From Oscillospiraceae bacterium (lineage in GTDB: Bacteria > Bacillota > Clostridia > Oscillospirales > Oscillospiraceae), in assembly GCA_016296635.1 (NCBI GenBank), contig JAEDIZ010000029.1:1-21017 (forward strand): a stretch of DNA of 21,017 nt, given 5' to 3'. Position 1 is the first letter of the stretch; each line of letters opens with the position of its first letter. A model generated the notes under the pieces. The model was not told the DNA's origin and ran no database searches. It worked only from the letters and a program-made list of their open reading frames with translations. Shown here piece by piece: positions 14,550-21,017 of this stretch. Made by a program: the position numbers and the translations under genes.

Positions 14550-15032
14550 ATGTTTTCCATCACTCTCATCTGCATGGGCAAGCTCAAGGAAAAATTCTAT
14601 ACAAGTGCTGCCGAGGAATACTGCAAGCGGCTGCGCGGCTTTGCGGATTTTGAGCTTCTGGAGCTGCCGGAAACCAGGCTTCCGGAAAATCCGAACGAAA
14701 CCGAGATCGCGCAGGGACTGAAAAAAGAGGCCGAGCTGATCCGGACAAAGATTCCCAAGGGCAGCTGGTTCTGCGTGCTGACCCCGGAGGGAAAGCAGCA
14801 GTCCTCCGAAGAACTGGCCGCGACGCTGGCCGCGGTGAAGCAAAGCGGCCGCTCGAGTGCCTGCTTTCTCATCGGCTCCTCCTTCGGCATTGATCCGTCC
14901 ATCAAGCAGATGGCAGACTGCAAGCTCTCCATGAGCCGCATGACTTTTCCGCATCATCTCGCCCGCATCATGGTGCTTGAGCAGCTTTACCGCGCCGAAT
15001 CCATTCAGGCCGGCACAAAATATCACAAATAA
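14550..15032 (+). CDS. rlmH: 23S rRNA (pseudouridine1915-N3)-methyltransferase
   Basis: A 160-residue SPOUT-class methyltransferase (formerly YbeA) that methylates pseudouridine 1915 in helix 69 of 23S rRNA in the assembled ribosome using S-adenosylmethionine. The N-terminus MFSITLICMGKLKEKFY, the LIGSSFGID loop (109-117) and the C-terminal FPHHLARIMVLEQLYRA with terminal YHK are all family hallmarks. The length is normal. GAGGT sits 7 bases before the ATG. The cupin gene follows 15 bases later, probably in the same transcript. Confidence 0.96.
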   Translation: MFSITLICMGKLKEKFYTSAAEEYCKRLRGFADFELLELPETRLPENPNETEIAQGLKKEAELIRTKIPKGSWFCVLTPEGKQQSSEELAATLAAVKQSGRSSACFLIGSSFGIDPSIKQMADCKLSMSRMTFPHHLARIMVLEQLYRAESIQAGTKYHK

Positions 15033-15047
15033 GGGAGATTGGACTCC

Positions 15048-15398
15048 ATGTATAAACAGATTTCCGAAACCGAAACCGAAATCCGCTCCAATGTCCGCGG
15101 CGGCAGCGGCGATCTCGCCTTCCGTCACCTTTTCACAAAGGACGAACTGGGCAGCCGCATCGACATGATGGCAGAGGTCACCCTCGAGCCCGGTCAGTCC
15201 ATCGGCGTGCATCCGCACGAAACCAACGGCGAAGCCTACTATGTATGCCAGGGCAGCGTCACGGTGACGGAAGATGACGAAAGCCGCATTCTCACCGTGG
15301 GTGACGCGGAATTCTGCGCCGACGGCCACACCCACAGCATCCGGAACCATACGGATAAAGCCGCAAAGTTCCTTGCTGTCATCGCATCCAACCGATAA
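15048..15398 (+). CDS. Small cupin-domain protein
   Basis: A 116-residue single-domain cupin. The first cupin motif reads GVHPHETNGEAYYVCQG with metal ligands H55, H57 and E62. The second reads GDAEFCADGHTHSIRN with H94 or H96 as the last ligand. Such proteins bind a metal and may act as isomerases, dioxygenases or sensors; no substrate can be named. The ATG at 15048 follows GGGAG by 10 bases. A TTG nine bases upstream lies too near that site. Likely cotranscribed with rlmH. Confidence 0.85.
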   Translation: MYKQISETETEIRSNVRGGSGDLAFRHLFTKDELGSRIDMMAEVTLEPGQSIGVHPHETNGEAYYVCQGSVTVTEDDESRILTVGDAEFCADGHTHSIRNHTDKAAKFLAVIASNR

Positions 15399-15414
15399 GA
15401 GGAAACATACCACC

Positions 15415-15441
15415 CTGCTTTTCCGTCTGACAGAAGGGCAG
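15415..15441 (+). terminator. Weak hairpin after the cupin gene
   Basis: CTGCTTTTC / GAAGGGCAG, 9 bp with two G-U pairs, then ACCTTTTGG. It is a poor terminator at best. The rest of the 132-bp gap before the next gene shows nothing clear. Confidence 0.3.
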
Positions 15442-15530
15442 ACCTTTTGGCCCGTACATTTTGCAGGACAGGTTCTTTGGGATGAAGGCAGGCCGCATTT
15501 GACTGCGAAACAATGTGAAAGAGGACCCTT

Positions 15531-16034
15531 ATGGCAAATGTGATAACCGGCGTCAGAATCGTCTGCGCGCTGTCTTTGATTTTCTGCCCGATGTTTTCAG
15601 CGTGGTTTTATGGTCTGTATATCCTCGGCGGCGTCAGCAACGTTCTTGACGGGATGGCGGCAAGACGTCTGGGAACGGAAACAAAGTTCGGAGCCCAGCT
15701 TGATACGGTCGCGGATATTCTGTTTTCGGCGGTCGTTATCCTGAAAGTCATGCGGGCAGTCTCTGTTCCGACATGGCTGATTCTTTGTATCGTCTGCATT
15801 GCAGCCGTAAAATGCTGCAACGTTATCTGCAGCTTCGTTCTTTATAAACGTCTGGTTTCTGAGCATACGGTCATGAACAAGACGTGCGGCGCGCTTCTGT
15901 TTGCGCTTCCGATTTGTATCGGTCTGTTTCCGCGGCAGCTGTCTGTGATATTGTCCATTCTGACCTGCGCTGCTGCAGCATTTGCCGCCATTCAGGAAGG
16001 ACACTATATCCGTACCGGAAAAGAAATTCGCTAG
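15531..16034 (+). CDS. CDP-alcohol phosphatidyltransferase family membrane protein
   Basis: A 167-residue membrane protein with about five or six hydrophobic segments, of the family that joins CDP-diacylglycerol (or another CDP-alcohol) to an alcohol in phospholipid synthesis. The motif D-x2-D-G-x2-A-R-x8-G-x3-D-x3-D is present as N37, D40-G41, A44-R45, G54, D58 and D62. The first Asp is therefore Asn, which is unusual because this residue helps bind the metal. AGAGGA precedes the ATG. A strong terminator follows. It could be a phosphatidylglycerophosphate synthase-like enzyme, but it is somewhat short and the product is uncertain. Confidence 0.82.
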   Translation: MANVITGVRIVCALSLIFCPMFSAWFYGLYILGGVSNVLDGMAARRLGTETKFGAQLDTVADILFSAVVILKVMRAVSVPTWLILCIVCIAAVKCCNVICSFVLYKRLVSEHTVMNKTCGALLFALPICIGLFPRQLSVILSILTCAAAAFAAIQEGHYIRTGKEIR

Positions 16035-16062
16035 ATACACCCCGATATTGTTTTATAAAAGA

Positions 16063-16116
16063 ACCCCGCCGAAAAGGAACGGATCCTCTTCGGCGGGGTC
16101 TGCTGTTGTTTTTTAC
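16063..16116 (+). terminator. Intrinsic terminator
   Basis: ACCCCGCCGAA (16063-16073) pairs with TTCGGCGGGGT (16089-16099), with a partly paired inner loop, and a T-rich run follows at 16106-16115. It ends the phosphatidyltransferase transcript and faces the convergent ferredoxin-like gene. Confidence 0.82.
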
Positions 16117-16151
16117 TCTTTCCTCTGCGAGCGCAGGAGTTGTACCGTTTA

Positions 16152-16841
16152 TCAGACGTCCGGAATCTCTCCGTCCGCGCTGATGGTCACGACCTGCAGC
16201 GGGATCTCTTTTCCGCTCCACTCGATCGCCCGCTTCACCGCGAATTCCAGTCCGCCGCAGCAGGGAACCTCCATCCTCGTCAGCACAATGCCGCGAATGT
16301 CGTTTTCCTCCAGGATCTGCGACAGCTTGTCTGCATAGTTCACGCCGTCCAGCTTCGGGCAGCCCACCAGCGTCACGCGGCCTTTGATGAACCGCTCGTG
16401 GAAGCCGCCGCAGGCGTAAGCCGTGCAGTCTGCTGCGATCAGAAGATCCGCGCCTGCATAGTAGGGCGCCTTTACGGGCGCAAGCCTGATCTGCACCGGC
16501 CAGTTGGAAAGCCGCGACGGCGCGTCTGCGCAGCAGTCTGCAGCTTCCTGCCGGATCGTTTTTGCCATCGTTCCGGGGCAGGCGCAGTCCGGCGGCTTCT
16601 GCTTTTCCGCCTTTGCCCGCTGCACGGCGGCCGCGTCATAGGCAGCCGCCTCCCGTTCGGTAAACGAGATCGCACCGGCGGGGCAGGCAGGCAGACAGTC
16701 ACCCATGCCGTCGCAGTAGTCATCGCGCATCAGCTTCGCCTTGCCGTTGACCATGGCGATGGCGCCCTCATGACAGGCCTTCGCACAAAGACCGCAGCCG
16801 GTGCATTTTTCTTCGTTGATCTCAATGATTTTCCGCAGCAC
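16152..16841 (-). CDS. Ferredoxin-like 4Fe-4S protein with extra cysteine-rich C-terminal domain
   Basis: About 229 residues. The N-terminal third is a two-cluster ferredoxin domain: C13, C16, C19 and C23 (CTGCGLCAKAC), then C43, C49 and C53 (CDGMGDCLPACP). The remainder has further Cys groups (C96-x-C98, C113-C114, C139, C144, C161, C194-C195) that may hold another cluster or bind metal. It is a cytoplasmic electron-transfer protein of unknown partner, of a type common in anaerobes. The start is uncertain: a GTG at 16841 is in place just before the conserved sequence, overlapping the end of the zinc-ribbon gene by 20 bases, but its AAGGA is only 2 bases away. It follows the zinc-ribbon and DtxR-type genes in one direction. 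Confidence 0.8.
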   Translation of the reverse strand: MLRKIIEINEEKCTGCGLCAKACHEGAIAMVNGKAKLMRDDYCDGMGDCLPACPAGAISFTEREAAAYDAAAVQRAKAEKQKPPDCACPGTMAKTIRQEAADCCADAPSRLSNWPVQIRLAPVKAPYYAGADLLIAADCTAYACGGFHERFIKGRVTLVGCPKLDGVNYADKLSQILEENDIRGIVLTRMEVPCCGGLEFAVKRAIEWSGKEIPLQVVTISADGEIPDV

Positions 16842-17124
16842 GTTCCTTCGCCTCCCGTCTTGCTTTCCGTTCCGCATCCGCCTTCTCTTTGTTCCGGGCG
16901 GCAATCTCCATCATGCTCTGATACATTTCCTCGCCTACGCATTGCTTTGCGTATTTGCACCACTGCACGCAGCTGAGCGCGTCGTTATAGGCGACAAACC
17001 CGCACTTTTCGCAGCACACCTCCGTGTCTGTTGAGAACAGCTCGATTTCCGCCCCACAGTTCGGGCAGATCTTTTCGGAAATGGTCGGCGTACGCGGCTT
17101 GCCCTGGCATCCATCCATAATCAT
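16822..17124 (-). CDS. Small cysteine-rich zinc-ribbon protein
   Basis: A 100-residue protein of unknown function. C20 and C23 (CPNC) with C37/C38 and C41 (CCEKC) look like a zinc ribbon. A second set, C52, C56 and C62 (SCVQWCKYAKQC), could bind another metal or cluster. The C-terminal 35 residues are a charged Lys/Arg/Glu/Ala helix, possibly a coiled coil. GGGAGG lies 7 bases before the ATG at 17124. It overlaps the ferredoxin-like gene downstream, so the two products are probably made together and may form a metal- or redox-handling pair. Confidence 0.78.
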   Translation of the reverse strand: MIMDGCQGKPRTPTISEKICPNCGAEIELFSTDTEVCCEKCGFVAYNDALSCVQWCKYAKQCVGEEMYQSMMEIAARNKEKADAERKARREAKERAAENH

Positions 17125-17170
17125 AGTTGTCCCTCCCGTTGCTTCATTTCTGTCTTTATTATACATGAAA

Positions 17171-17197
17171 CAGAAAGAAGGAAAGCAAACTTTCTGT
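17171..17197. other. Small inverted repeat upstream of the zinc-ribbon gene
   Basis: CAGAAAG (17171-17177) and CTTTCTG (17191-17197) form a 7-bp inverted repeat with a 13-base loop, about 50-75 bp upstream of the zinc-ribbon start. It may be a regulator site or chance. Confidence 0.3.
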
Positions 17198-17202
17198 AAA
17201 CA

Positions 17203-17228
17203 AAAGAGGTGCCGGACGACACCTCTTT
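17203..17228 (-). terminator. Hairpin terminator after the DtxR-type gene
   Basis: AAAGAGGTG / CACCTCTTT with an 8-base loop and a T-run after it on the minus strand. It may end or attenuate the metalloregulator transcript before the zinc-ribbon gene. Confidence 0.65.
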
Positions 17229-17232
17229 CCTG

Positions 17233-17598
17233 TTATCTTGGCGCAATCCACCGTTTGATCGCCTCAAAGCTCTCCGGCGAAATCACATGCTCGATCTTGC
17301 AGGCATCCTCCATGGCGGTTTTTTCATCCACGCCCAGCAGCATCAGACCCTTGCCGAGAATGGTGTGCCGCTCATAGATGGCCTCCGCAACTTCACGCCC
17401 GCTTTCGGTCAGGCAGAGAAAACCGCTGTCATCGGTGACAACGTAGCCGCCCTCCTTCAGAATGCCCATGGCGCGGCTGACGGAGGGTTTTGAAAATCCC
17501 ATGTACTCGCCTACGTCGACGGCGCGCACCGCATTGCTGGTTTTCGACAGAATCAGAATCGTCTCCAGATACATTTCGCCGGATTCCTGCAGCTGCAT
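17233..17598 (-). CDS. DtxR/MntR-family metal-dependent transcriptional regulator
   Basis: A 121-residue iron/manganese-responsive repressor. The winged helix (about residues 7-65) contains VDVGEYMGFSKPSVSRAM as the recognition region. The dimerisation and metal-binding domain follows, with H78 (YERH), C100, E103 and H104 (CKIEHVIS) at positions typical of metal ligands. The Cys matches the DtxR iron-type site rather than the Glu of MntR. There is no C-terminal SH3-like domain, so it is the short form. AGGAGG sits 7 bases before the ATG. The downstream cysteine-rich genes suggest a role in iron or metal homeostasis. Confidence 0.88.
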   Translation of the reverse strand: MQLQESGEMYLETILILSKTSNAVRAVDVGEYMGFSKPSVSRAMGILKEGGYVVTDDSGFLCLTESGREVAEAIYERHTILGKGLMLLGVDEKTAMEDACKIEHVISPESFEAIKRWIAPR

Positions 17599-17686
17599 TG
17601 TACGCCCTCCTTTTTCTCATTTCTGTCAGCTTATCATACTATTTTCGCTTTATCAAGCGCTTTTTTTGCCAGTTCTTCTGCTGTTC

Positions 17687-18964
17687 TCAATCTTTCATCA
17701 TCAAACGGATGATTTCTCTGTCCGTGTCCGCCATGCCCCGGCTTGCAAGCAGACCGACCGTCCGGATGGTATTTTCGATGCCTTTTTTCACGATGCCGTC
17801 GCCGGCGTAGAACTGGTTGCCGCAGCGGTACATATGAAAGCCCATGAGACCGGCGTCTACGCTGGAGGCGATCTTCGCCGCGCAGGAGGCCTTTGCGCCG
17901 TCGCAGATCACGCCGGAATCGATGGCCATGGCATTGACCAGCGTATGCTTGATCTCGTTGAATCTGCCGCCGTAAAGATAGGTAATGCCTGCTGCCGCAC
18001 CGCAGCCCGCCGAAACCGCGCCGCAGTATGCCGAAAGCGTCCCGATGCAGGATTTGATATGAATGGTGCAGAGATTCGACACCACCAGCGCGCGGTAAAG
18101 CTGCTCCTGCGTCACACCAAGCTCTTTTGCATAGACGATGACCGGCACGGATGCCGTAATGCCCTGATTGCCGGAGCCGGAGTTGATAACAACCGGCATT
18201 TCGCAGCCGTTCATTCTGGCATCCGAGCCCGCAGCCGCCATGTATCTGGCGCGGTTCTGCACGCTCTCGCCGTAAGCCTGCTGCAGCGTTTTGCCGATAT
18301 TCGCACCGTAATTGCCGCGCATTCCCTCCTCGGCGATCGCCCAGTTGCAGGAGATCTGCCGGTCGAGGATCGGCGCAACATCCGCAGGGTCTACCGTTTC
18401 CGCAAAGGATACGATCTCTTCCACCGACAGAATGCTGCGGTCGGTACGCCGTTCGGAAACGGTTTCGCTGACGGGACGGTCAATGCGCTTTTCTCCGTTT
18501 TTCTGCAGCTGCACCAGATTGGTATGGTTTCCCACGATCCGCGCCATGGTGCTGTCATCGGCTGCCCATAGCGTAATCCGAATGTCAAAGATAAAAGGAG
18601 AATCGATTTTCTGCACCTGCATTTCGACAGTTTTCAGATACTCACGCATAATGACGATCTGTTCTTCGGTCACATCGCTGAGCACTTCCAACTGCTTTTC
18701 CGCCTTTCCCGCCACAATGCCGGCAGCGGCAGCCGCCTCAATGCCGTGCAGACCGCCCGTATGCGGCACAACAACGCTCTTGACATTTTTGATGATGTTG
18801 CCGCTGACCTCCACCTTGATCCGATCCGGCAGAGTGCCGAGTGTTCTGCGTGCCACGGCAGCCGCATACGCGATTGCGATCGGCTCTGTACATCCCATGG
18901 CCGGAACCAGTTCTTCGCGCAGAATTTCAAGATAACTCCGATAACGCTCGTCTGTTCTTTCCAT
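17687..18964 (-). CDS. cyuA: L-cysteine desulfidase / UPF0597 (serine dehydratase-alpha-like)
   Basis: A 425-residue cytoplasmic protein of the CyuA/YhaM (UPF0597) family, which degrades L-cysteine to pyruvate, ammonia and sulfide using a 4Fe-4S cluster. Family features include MGCTEPIAIAYAAA with C25, SGNIIKN near 54-60, the NSGSGNQG segment at 261-268, a Cys cluster C306, C314 and C321, and C354-C361 (CDGAKASC). The length is normal. GGAGGAGAG lies 5 bases before the ATG. It has its own promoter (19041-19069) with an inverted repeat over the -10 box. In a strict anaerobe it would serve cysteine detoxification or energy and sulfur supply. Confidence 0.93.
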   Translation of the reverse strand: MERTDERYRSYLEILREELVPAMGCTEPIAIAYAAAVARRTLGTLPDRIKVEVSGNIIKNVKSVVVPHTGGLHGIEAAAAAGIVAGKAEKQLEVLSDVTEEQIVIMREYLKTVEMQVQKIDSPFIFDIRITLWAADDSTMARIVGNHTNLVQLQKNGEKRIDRPVSETVSERRTDRSILSVEEIVSFAETVDPADVAPILDRQISCNWAIAEEGMRGNYGANIGKTLQQAYGESVQNRARYMAAAGSDARMNGCEMPVVINSGSGNQGITASVPVIVYAKELGVTQEQLYRALVVSNLCTIHIKSCIGTLSAYCGAVSAGCGAAAGITYLYGGRFNEIKHTLVNAMAIDSGVICDGAKASCAAKIASSVDAGLMGFHMYRCGNQFYAGDGIVKKGIENTIRTVGLLASRGMADTDREIIRLMMKD

Positions 18965-19032
18965 GTTCTCTCTCCTCCGGCTTTTCTATTTTATATTCGC
19001 CGTGTAAATATACCTCTTTGCAGTCTATTCTG

Positions 19033-19055
19033 CAGATATTACTATAACATATCTG
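19033..19055. promoter_or_regulatory. Inverted repeat over the cyuA promoter, candidate operator
   Basis: CAGATAT (19033-19039), 9-base spacer, ATATCTG (19049-19055): a perfect 7-bp dyad that straddles the cyuA -10 box. The position would suit a repressor; the regulator is not identified. Confidence 0.5.
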
Positions 19056-19069
19056 AATGGCTTTATCCA
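19041..19069 (-). promoter_or_regulatory. Candidate promoter of the cysteine desulfidase gene
   Basis: On the minus strand: TGGATA (19069-19064), 17-bp spacer, TATAGT (19046-19041), about 75 bp before the gene start. The -10 is 5/6 and the -35 is 4/6 to consensus. Confidence 0.5.
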
Positions 19070-19100
19070 GAAAAACATAACAGAACCGTTTTGGGTACGC

Positions 19101-19129
19101 TTGACTTGATTCTGCGTGTACGATATAGT
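19101..19129 (+). promoter_or_regulatory. Promoter of the TraX-family gene
   Basis: TTGACT (19101-19106), 17-bp spacer, TATAGT (19124-19129), 33 bases before the start codon. It is divergent from the cyuA promoter. Confidence 0.75.
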
Positions 19130-19162
19130 AAAATCAGAAATGAAACCTTGGAGGCAAAGCAC

Positions 19163-19906
19163 ATGAAAAAAGGTTTGAATTCCAATCAGCTGAAACTGAT
19201 TGCCATCGCTGCCATGACGGTAGACCATCTGGTCTGCGTAATCATGCCGGGTTATCAGACCCAATGGTGGGTGATTGCGCTGCATATCATCGGCAGACTG
19301 ACCGCGCCCATCATGTGGTTCTTTGTTGCCGAGGGTTTCCATTATACCCGCAATGTCAAGAAATACGCGCTTCGGCTGCTTCTTTTTGCCATTGTTTCGC
19401 ATTTTGCCTACAACTTTGCCTTCGGCATTCCTTTTCTTCCCTTTCAGACAACGGTCTTTAATCAGACCAGCGTGATCTGGTCTCTATTCTGGGGACTGAT
19501 TGCCCTCGTCATGCTGAACAGTCCCGTCATCTCTGAAAAGCTGAAAACGCCCCTGCTGCTTCTCATCTGCGCCGTTTCCTTCTGCTCGGACTGGAGCTGC
19601 ATTGCGGTGCTGGCGATCGTCTTCATCGGCACGAACCGCGGCAATTTCAAAAAGCAGATGGGCATGATGATGCTCTGCGTCAGCTGGTATGCGCTCGTTT
19701 ACTTCTTCTTTATAAACAAGGTTTACGCCGTCATCCAGCTTTTCGTCTGCCTTTCCATCCCGCTTCTGAAGCAGTATAACGGCGAACGCGGCAGCTGGAA
19801 GGGCATGAAATGGCTGTTCTATCTCTACTATCCCCTGCATCTGGTGCTGTGCGGCCTGATCCGGCTGGCGCTGCACGGCAACATCACAACCATGATCGGC
19901 GGCTGA
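19163..19906 (+). CDS. TraX-family membrane protein (acetyltransferase-like)
   Basis: A 247-residue membrane protein with about eight hydrophobic segments. It matches the TraX family, named after the F-pilin N-acetylase; chromosomal members are widespread in Firmicutes and resemble membrane acyltransferases, with no conjugation gene needed. Family features are NQLKLIAIAAMTVDHL near the N-terminus, IIGRLTAPIMWFFVAEGF near 45-62, and a C-terminal FYLYYPLHL-type segment. GGAGG lies 8 bases before the ATG. It has its own promoter, and the next gene starts 70 bases after its stop. Confidence 0.88.
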   Translation: MKKGLNSNQLKLIAIAAMTVDHLVCVIMPGYQTQWWVIALHIIGRLTAPIMWFFVAEGFHYTRNVKKYALRLLLFAIVSHFAYNFAFGIPFLPFQTTVFNQTSVIWSLFWGLIALVMLNSPVISEKLKTPLLLLICAVSFCSDWSCIAVLAIVFIGTNRGNFKKQMGMMMLCVSWYALVYFFFINKVYAVIQLFVCLSIPLLKQYNGERGSWKGMKWLFYLYYPLHLVLCGLIRLALHGNITTMIGG

Positions 19907-19934
19907 GTCCGGCTCCGCCGTCCAAACGCCCCGC

Positions 19935-19955
19935 CTTTTCCGCAGAACGGAAAAG
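19935..19955 (+). other. Hairpin between the TraX-family and oxidoreductase genes
   Basis: CTTTTCCG, loop CAGAA, CGGAAAAG: an 8-bp perfect stem. There is no T-run after it, so it probably does not terminate and the downstream gene may share a transcript. Confidence 0.45.
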
Positions 19956-19975
19956 CGAAATTCAGGAGGTATCCC

Positions 19976-21017
19976 ATGCAATACGACGTGATCGTCATCG
20001 GCGCCGGCCCCGGCGGCATCTTCACCGCCTATGAGCTGGTGCAGAAGCGCCCCGGTCTGAAGATCGCCGTTTTTGAAACCGGCAATCCCCTCTCCGGCCG
20101 CAGATGTCCCATCGACGGCAAAAAAATCAAAAGCTGCATCGGCTGCAAGACCTGCGCCATTATGAACGGCTTCGGCGGCGCAGGCGCATTCTCCGACGGC
20201 AAATACAACATCACCAATGAATTCGGCGGCACGCTCCACGAGTATCTCGGAAAGCAGCAGGCGCTGGAGCTGATGCACTATGTAGACTCCATCAACGTTG
20301 CCTACGGCGGCGAAAAGACGAAGCTCTACTCCACCGCAAACTCCGCCTTCAAAACGGAATGTCTGCGAAACGGCCTGCATCTGCTGGACGCCTCCGTGCG
20401 CCATCTCGGCACGGACATCAACTATGAGGTTCTGTCCAATCTCTACGCTTTTCTGGAAAAGAAGGTTGACTTCTTCTTCCGCACCCCCGTCAGCGACGTG
20501 GAAAAGCTGGAGAACGGCTACCGCATCCGCACTGCCGACGGTACGGAATACACCGGCCGCGCCTGCGTCATCTCCGTGGGCCGCAGCGGCAGCAAATGGA
20601 TGGAGCACGTCTGCGATGCGCTGCACATTGAGACCCGATCCAACCGTGTGGACATCGGCGTGCGCGTGGAGCTGCCGGCAGAAATCTTCCGCCACATCAC
20701 AGACGATCTCTATGAGAGCAAAATCGTCTACAAGACCGAAAAATATCAGGATCTGGTGCGCACCTTCTGCATGAATCCCAAGGGCGCGGTGGTCAACGAA
20801 AACACCAATGGTATCGTGACCGTCAACGGTCACAGCTACGAAGATCCTGCCAAGCACACGGAAAACACAAACTTTGCCCTGCTGGTCTCCAAGCACTTTA
20901 CGGAGCCCTTCAAGGATTCCAACGGCTACGGCGAATCCATCGCCCGCCTTTCCAATATGCTGGGCGGCGGCGTTATGGTGCAGCGCTTCGGCGATCTGAT
21001 TCGCGGCCAGCGAAGCA
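19976..21017 (+). CDS. FAD-dependent oxidoreductase (partial, cut by window end)
   Basis: The first 347 codons are present; the C-terminus lies beyond the window. The Rossmann FAD motif GAGPGG is at residues 9-14. C44 and C54-C57-C60 (CPIDGKKIKSCIGCKTC) are followed by NGFGGAGAFSDGKYN near 63-77, a pattern of the uncharacterised FAD-dependent dehydrogenase group (COG2509-type). A second conserved segment is CVISVGRSGSKWM near 196-208. The enzyme is cytoplasmic and its substrate is unknown; the Cys set suggests a metal or redox site. AGGAGGT lies 5 bases before the ATG. Confidence 0.88.
   Translation, partial: MQYDVIVIGAGPGGIFTAYELVQKRPGLKIAVFETGNPLSGRRCPIDGKKIKSCIGCKTCAIMNGFGGAGAFSDGKYNITNEFGGTLHEYLGKQQALELMHYVDSINVAYGGEKTKLYSTANSAFKTECLRNGLHLLDASVRHLGTDINYEVLSNLYAFLEKKVDFFFRTPVSDVEKLENGYRIRTADGTEYTGRACVISVGRSGSKWMEHVCDALHIETRSNRVDIGVRVELPAEIFRHITDDLYESKIVYKTEKYQDLVRTFCMNPKGAVVNENTNGIVTVNGHSYEDPAKHTENTNFALLVSKHFTEPFKDSNGYGESIARLSNMLGGGVMVQRFGDLIRGQRS

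Noticed and set aside
14391..15413. 340-codon minus-strand frame over the hairpin array, rlmH and the cupin
   Set aside because: Antisense to rlmH, which is unmistakable; its start has no support.
17640..17670. CGCTT/AAGCG hairpin with T-run as a terminator
   Set aside because: The T-run favours plus-strand transcripts, but no plus-strand gene ends here; on the minus strand the RNA after the stem is A-rich.
19163..19906. Conjugative element, suggested by the TraX-family gene
   Set aside because: No other conjugation, relaxase or integrase gene is nearby, and chromosomal TraX-family genes are common in Firmicutes.
19484..20896. 470-codon frame antisense to the TraX-family and FAD oxidoreductase genes
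   Set aside because: It spans two clear genes and the gap between them, has no family-like motif, and reads as low-complexity Ala/Val/His/Asp sequence.

Overview
The window looks like chromosome of an anaerobic, low-to-mid GC Firmicute (class Clostridia, probably an Oscillospiraceae/Ruminococcaceae-like gut bacterium). The basis is the rpsF-ssb-rpsR gene order, strong AGGAGG-type ribosome binding sites, a C+ (zinc-type) S18, a glycine riboswitch on a sodium:amino-acid symporter, L-cysteine desulfidase, and ferredoxin-like and DtxR-type proteins. No phage, IS, CRISPR, rRNA or tRNA is seen. The species call is inference.

Region 1 (1-7003, minus strand) is a tightly packed catabolic operon. In transcription order it holds a SorC-family regulator, a zinc-dependent medium-chain dehydrogenase, an ATP-NAD-kinase-fold protein, a TIM-barrel sugar isomerase/epimerase, an ADP-ribosylglycohydrolase, an MFS transporter and an iron-dependent alcohol dehydrogenase, followed by the first codons of a further gene at the window edge. 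Most junctions overlap by a few bases, so translation is probably coupled. The regulator and the zinc dehydrogenase each carry one in-frame TAA in an otherwise intact reading frame, and the gene at the edge seems to as well. Divergent from the regulator is a cytoplasmic GH78 alpha-L-rhamnosidase (7411-9591). Together they suggest import and breakdown of a rhamnosylated glycoside, with a regulator gene that is now damaged.

Region 2 (9597-12864) holds a bidirectional terminator, an Amidase_6-type cysteine hydrolase, a glycine riboswitch with its own intrinsic terminator controlling an AGCS Na+:alanine/glycine symporter, a 40-nt perfectly palindromic terminator, and a divergent true nitrilase with a structured leader.

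Region 3 (13097-16034) is housekeeping: a consensus promoter, a structured leader with alternative pairings, rpsF-ssb-rpsR, a 263-bp array of seven hairpins, rlmH, a small cupin, and a CDP-alcohol phosphatidyltransferase with a substituted first motif aspartate.

Region 4 (16063-18964, minus strand) has a DtxR/MntR-type metalloregulator followed by a zinc-ribbon protein and a di-cluster ferredoxin-like protein, then an L-cysteine desulfidase with its own promoter and an inverted repeat over the -10 box. Region 5 (19101-21017, plus) has a TraX-family membrane protein and an FAD-dependent oxidoreductase cut by the window end.
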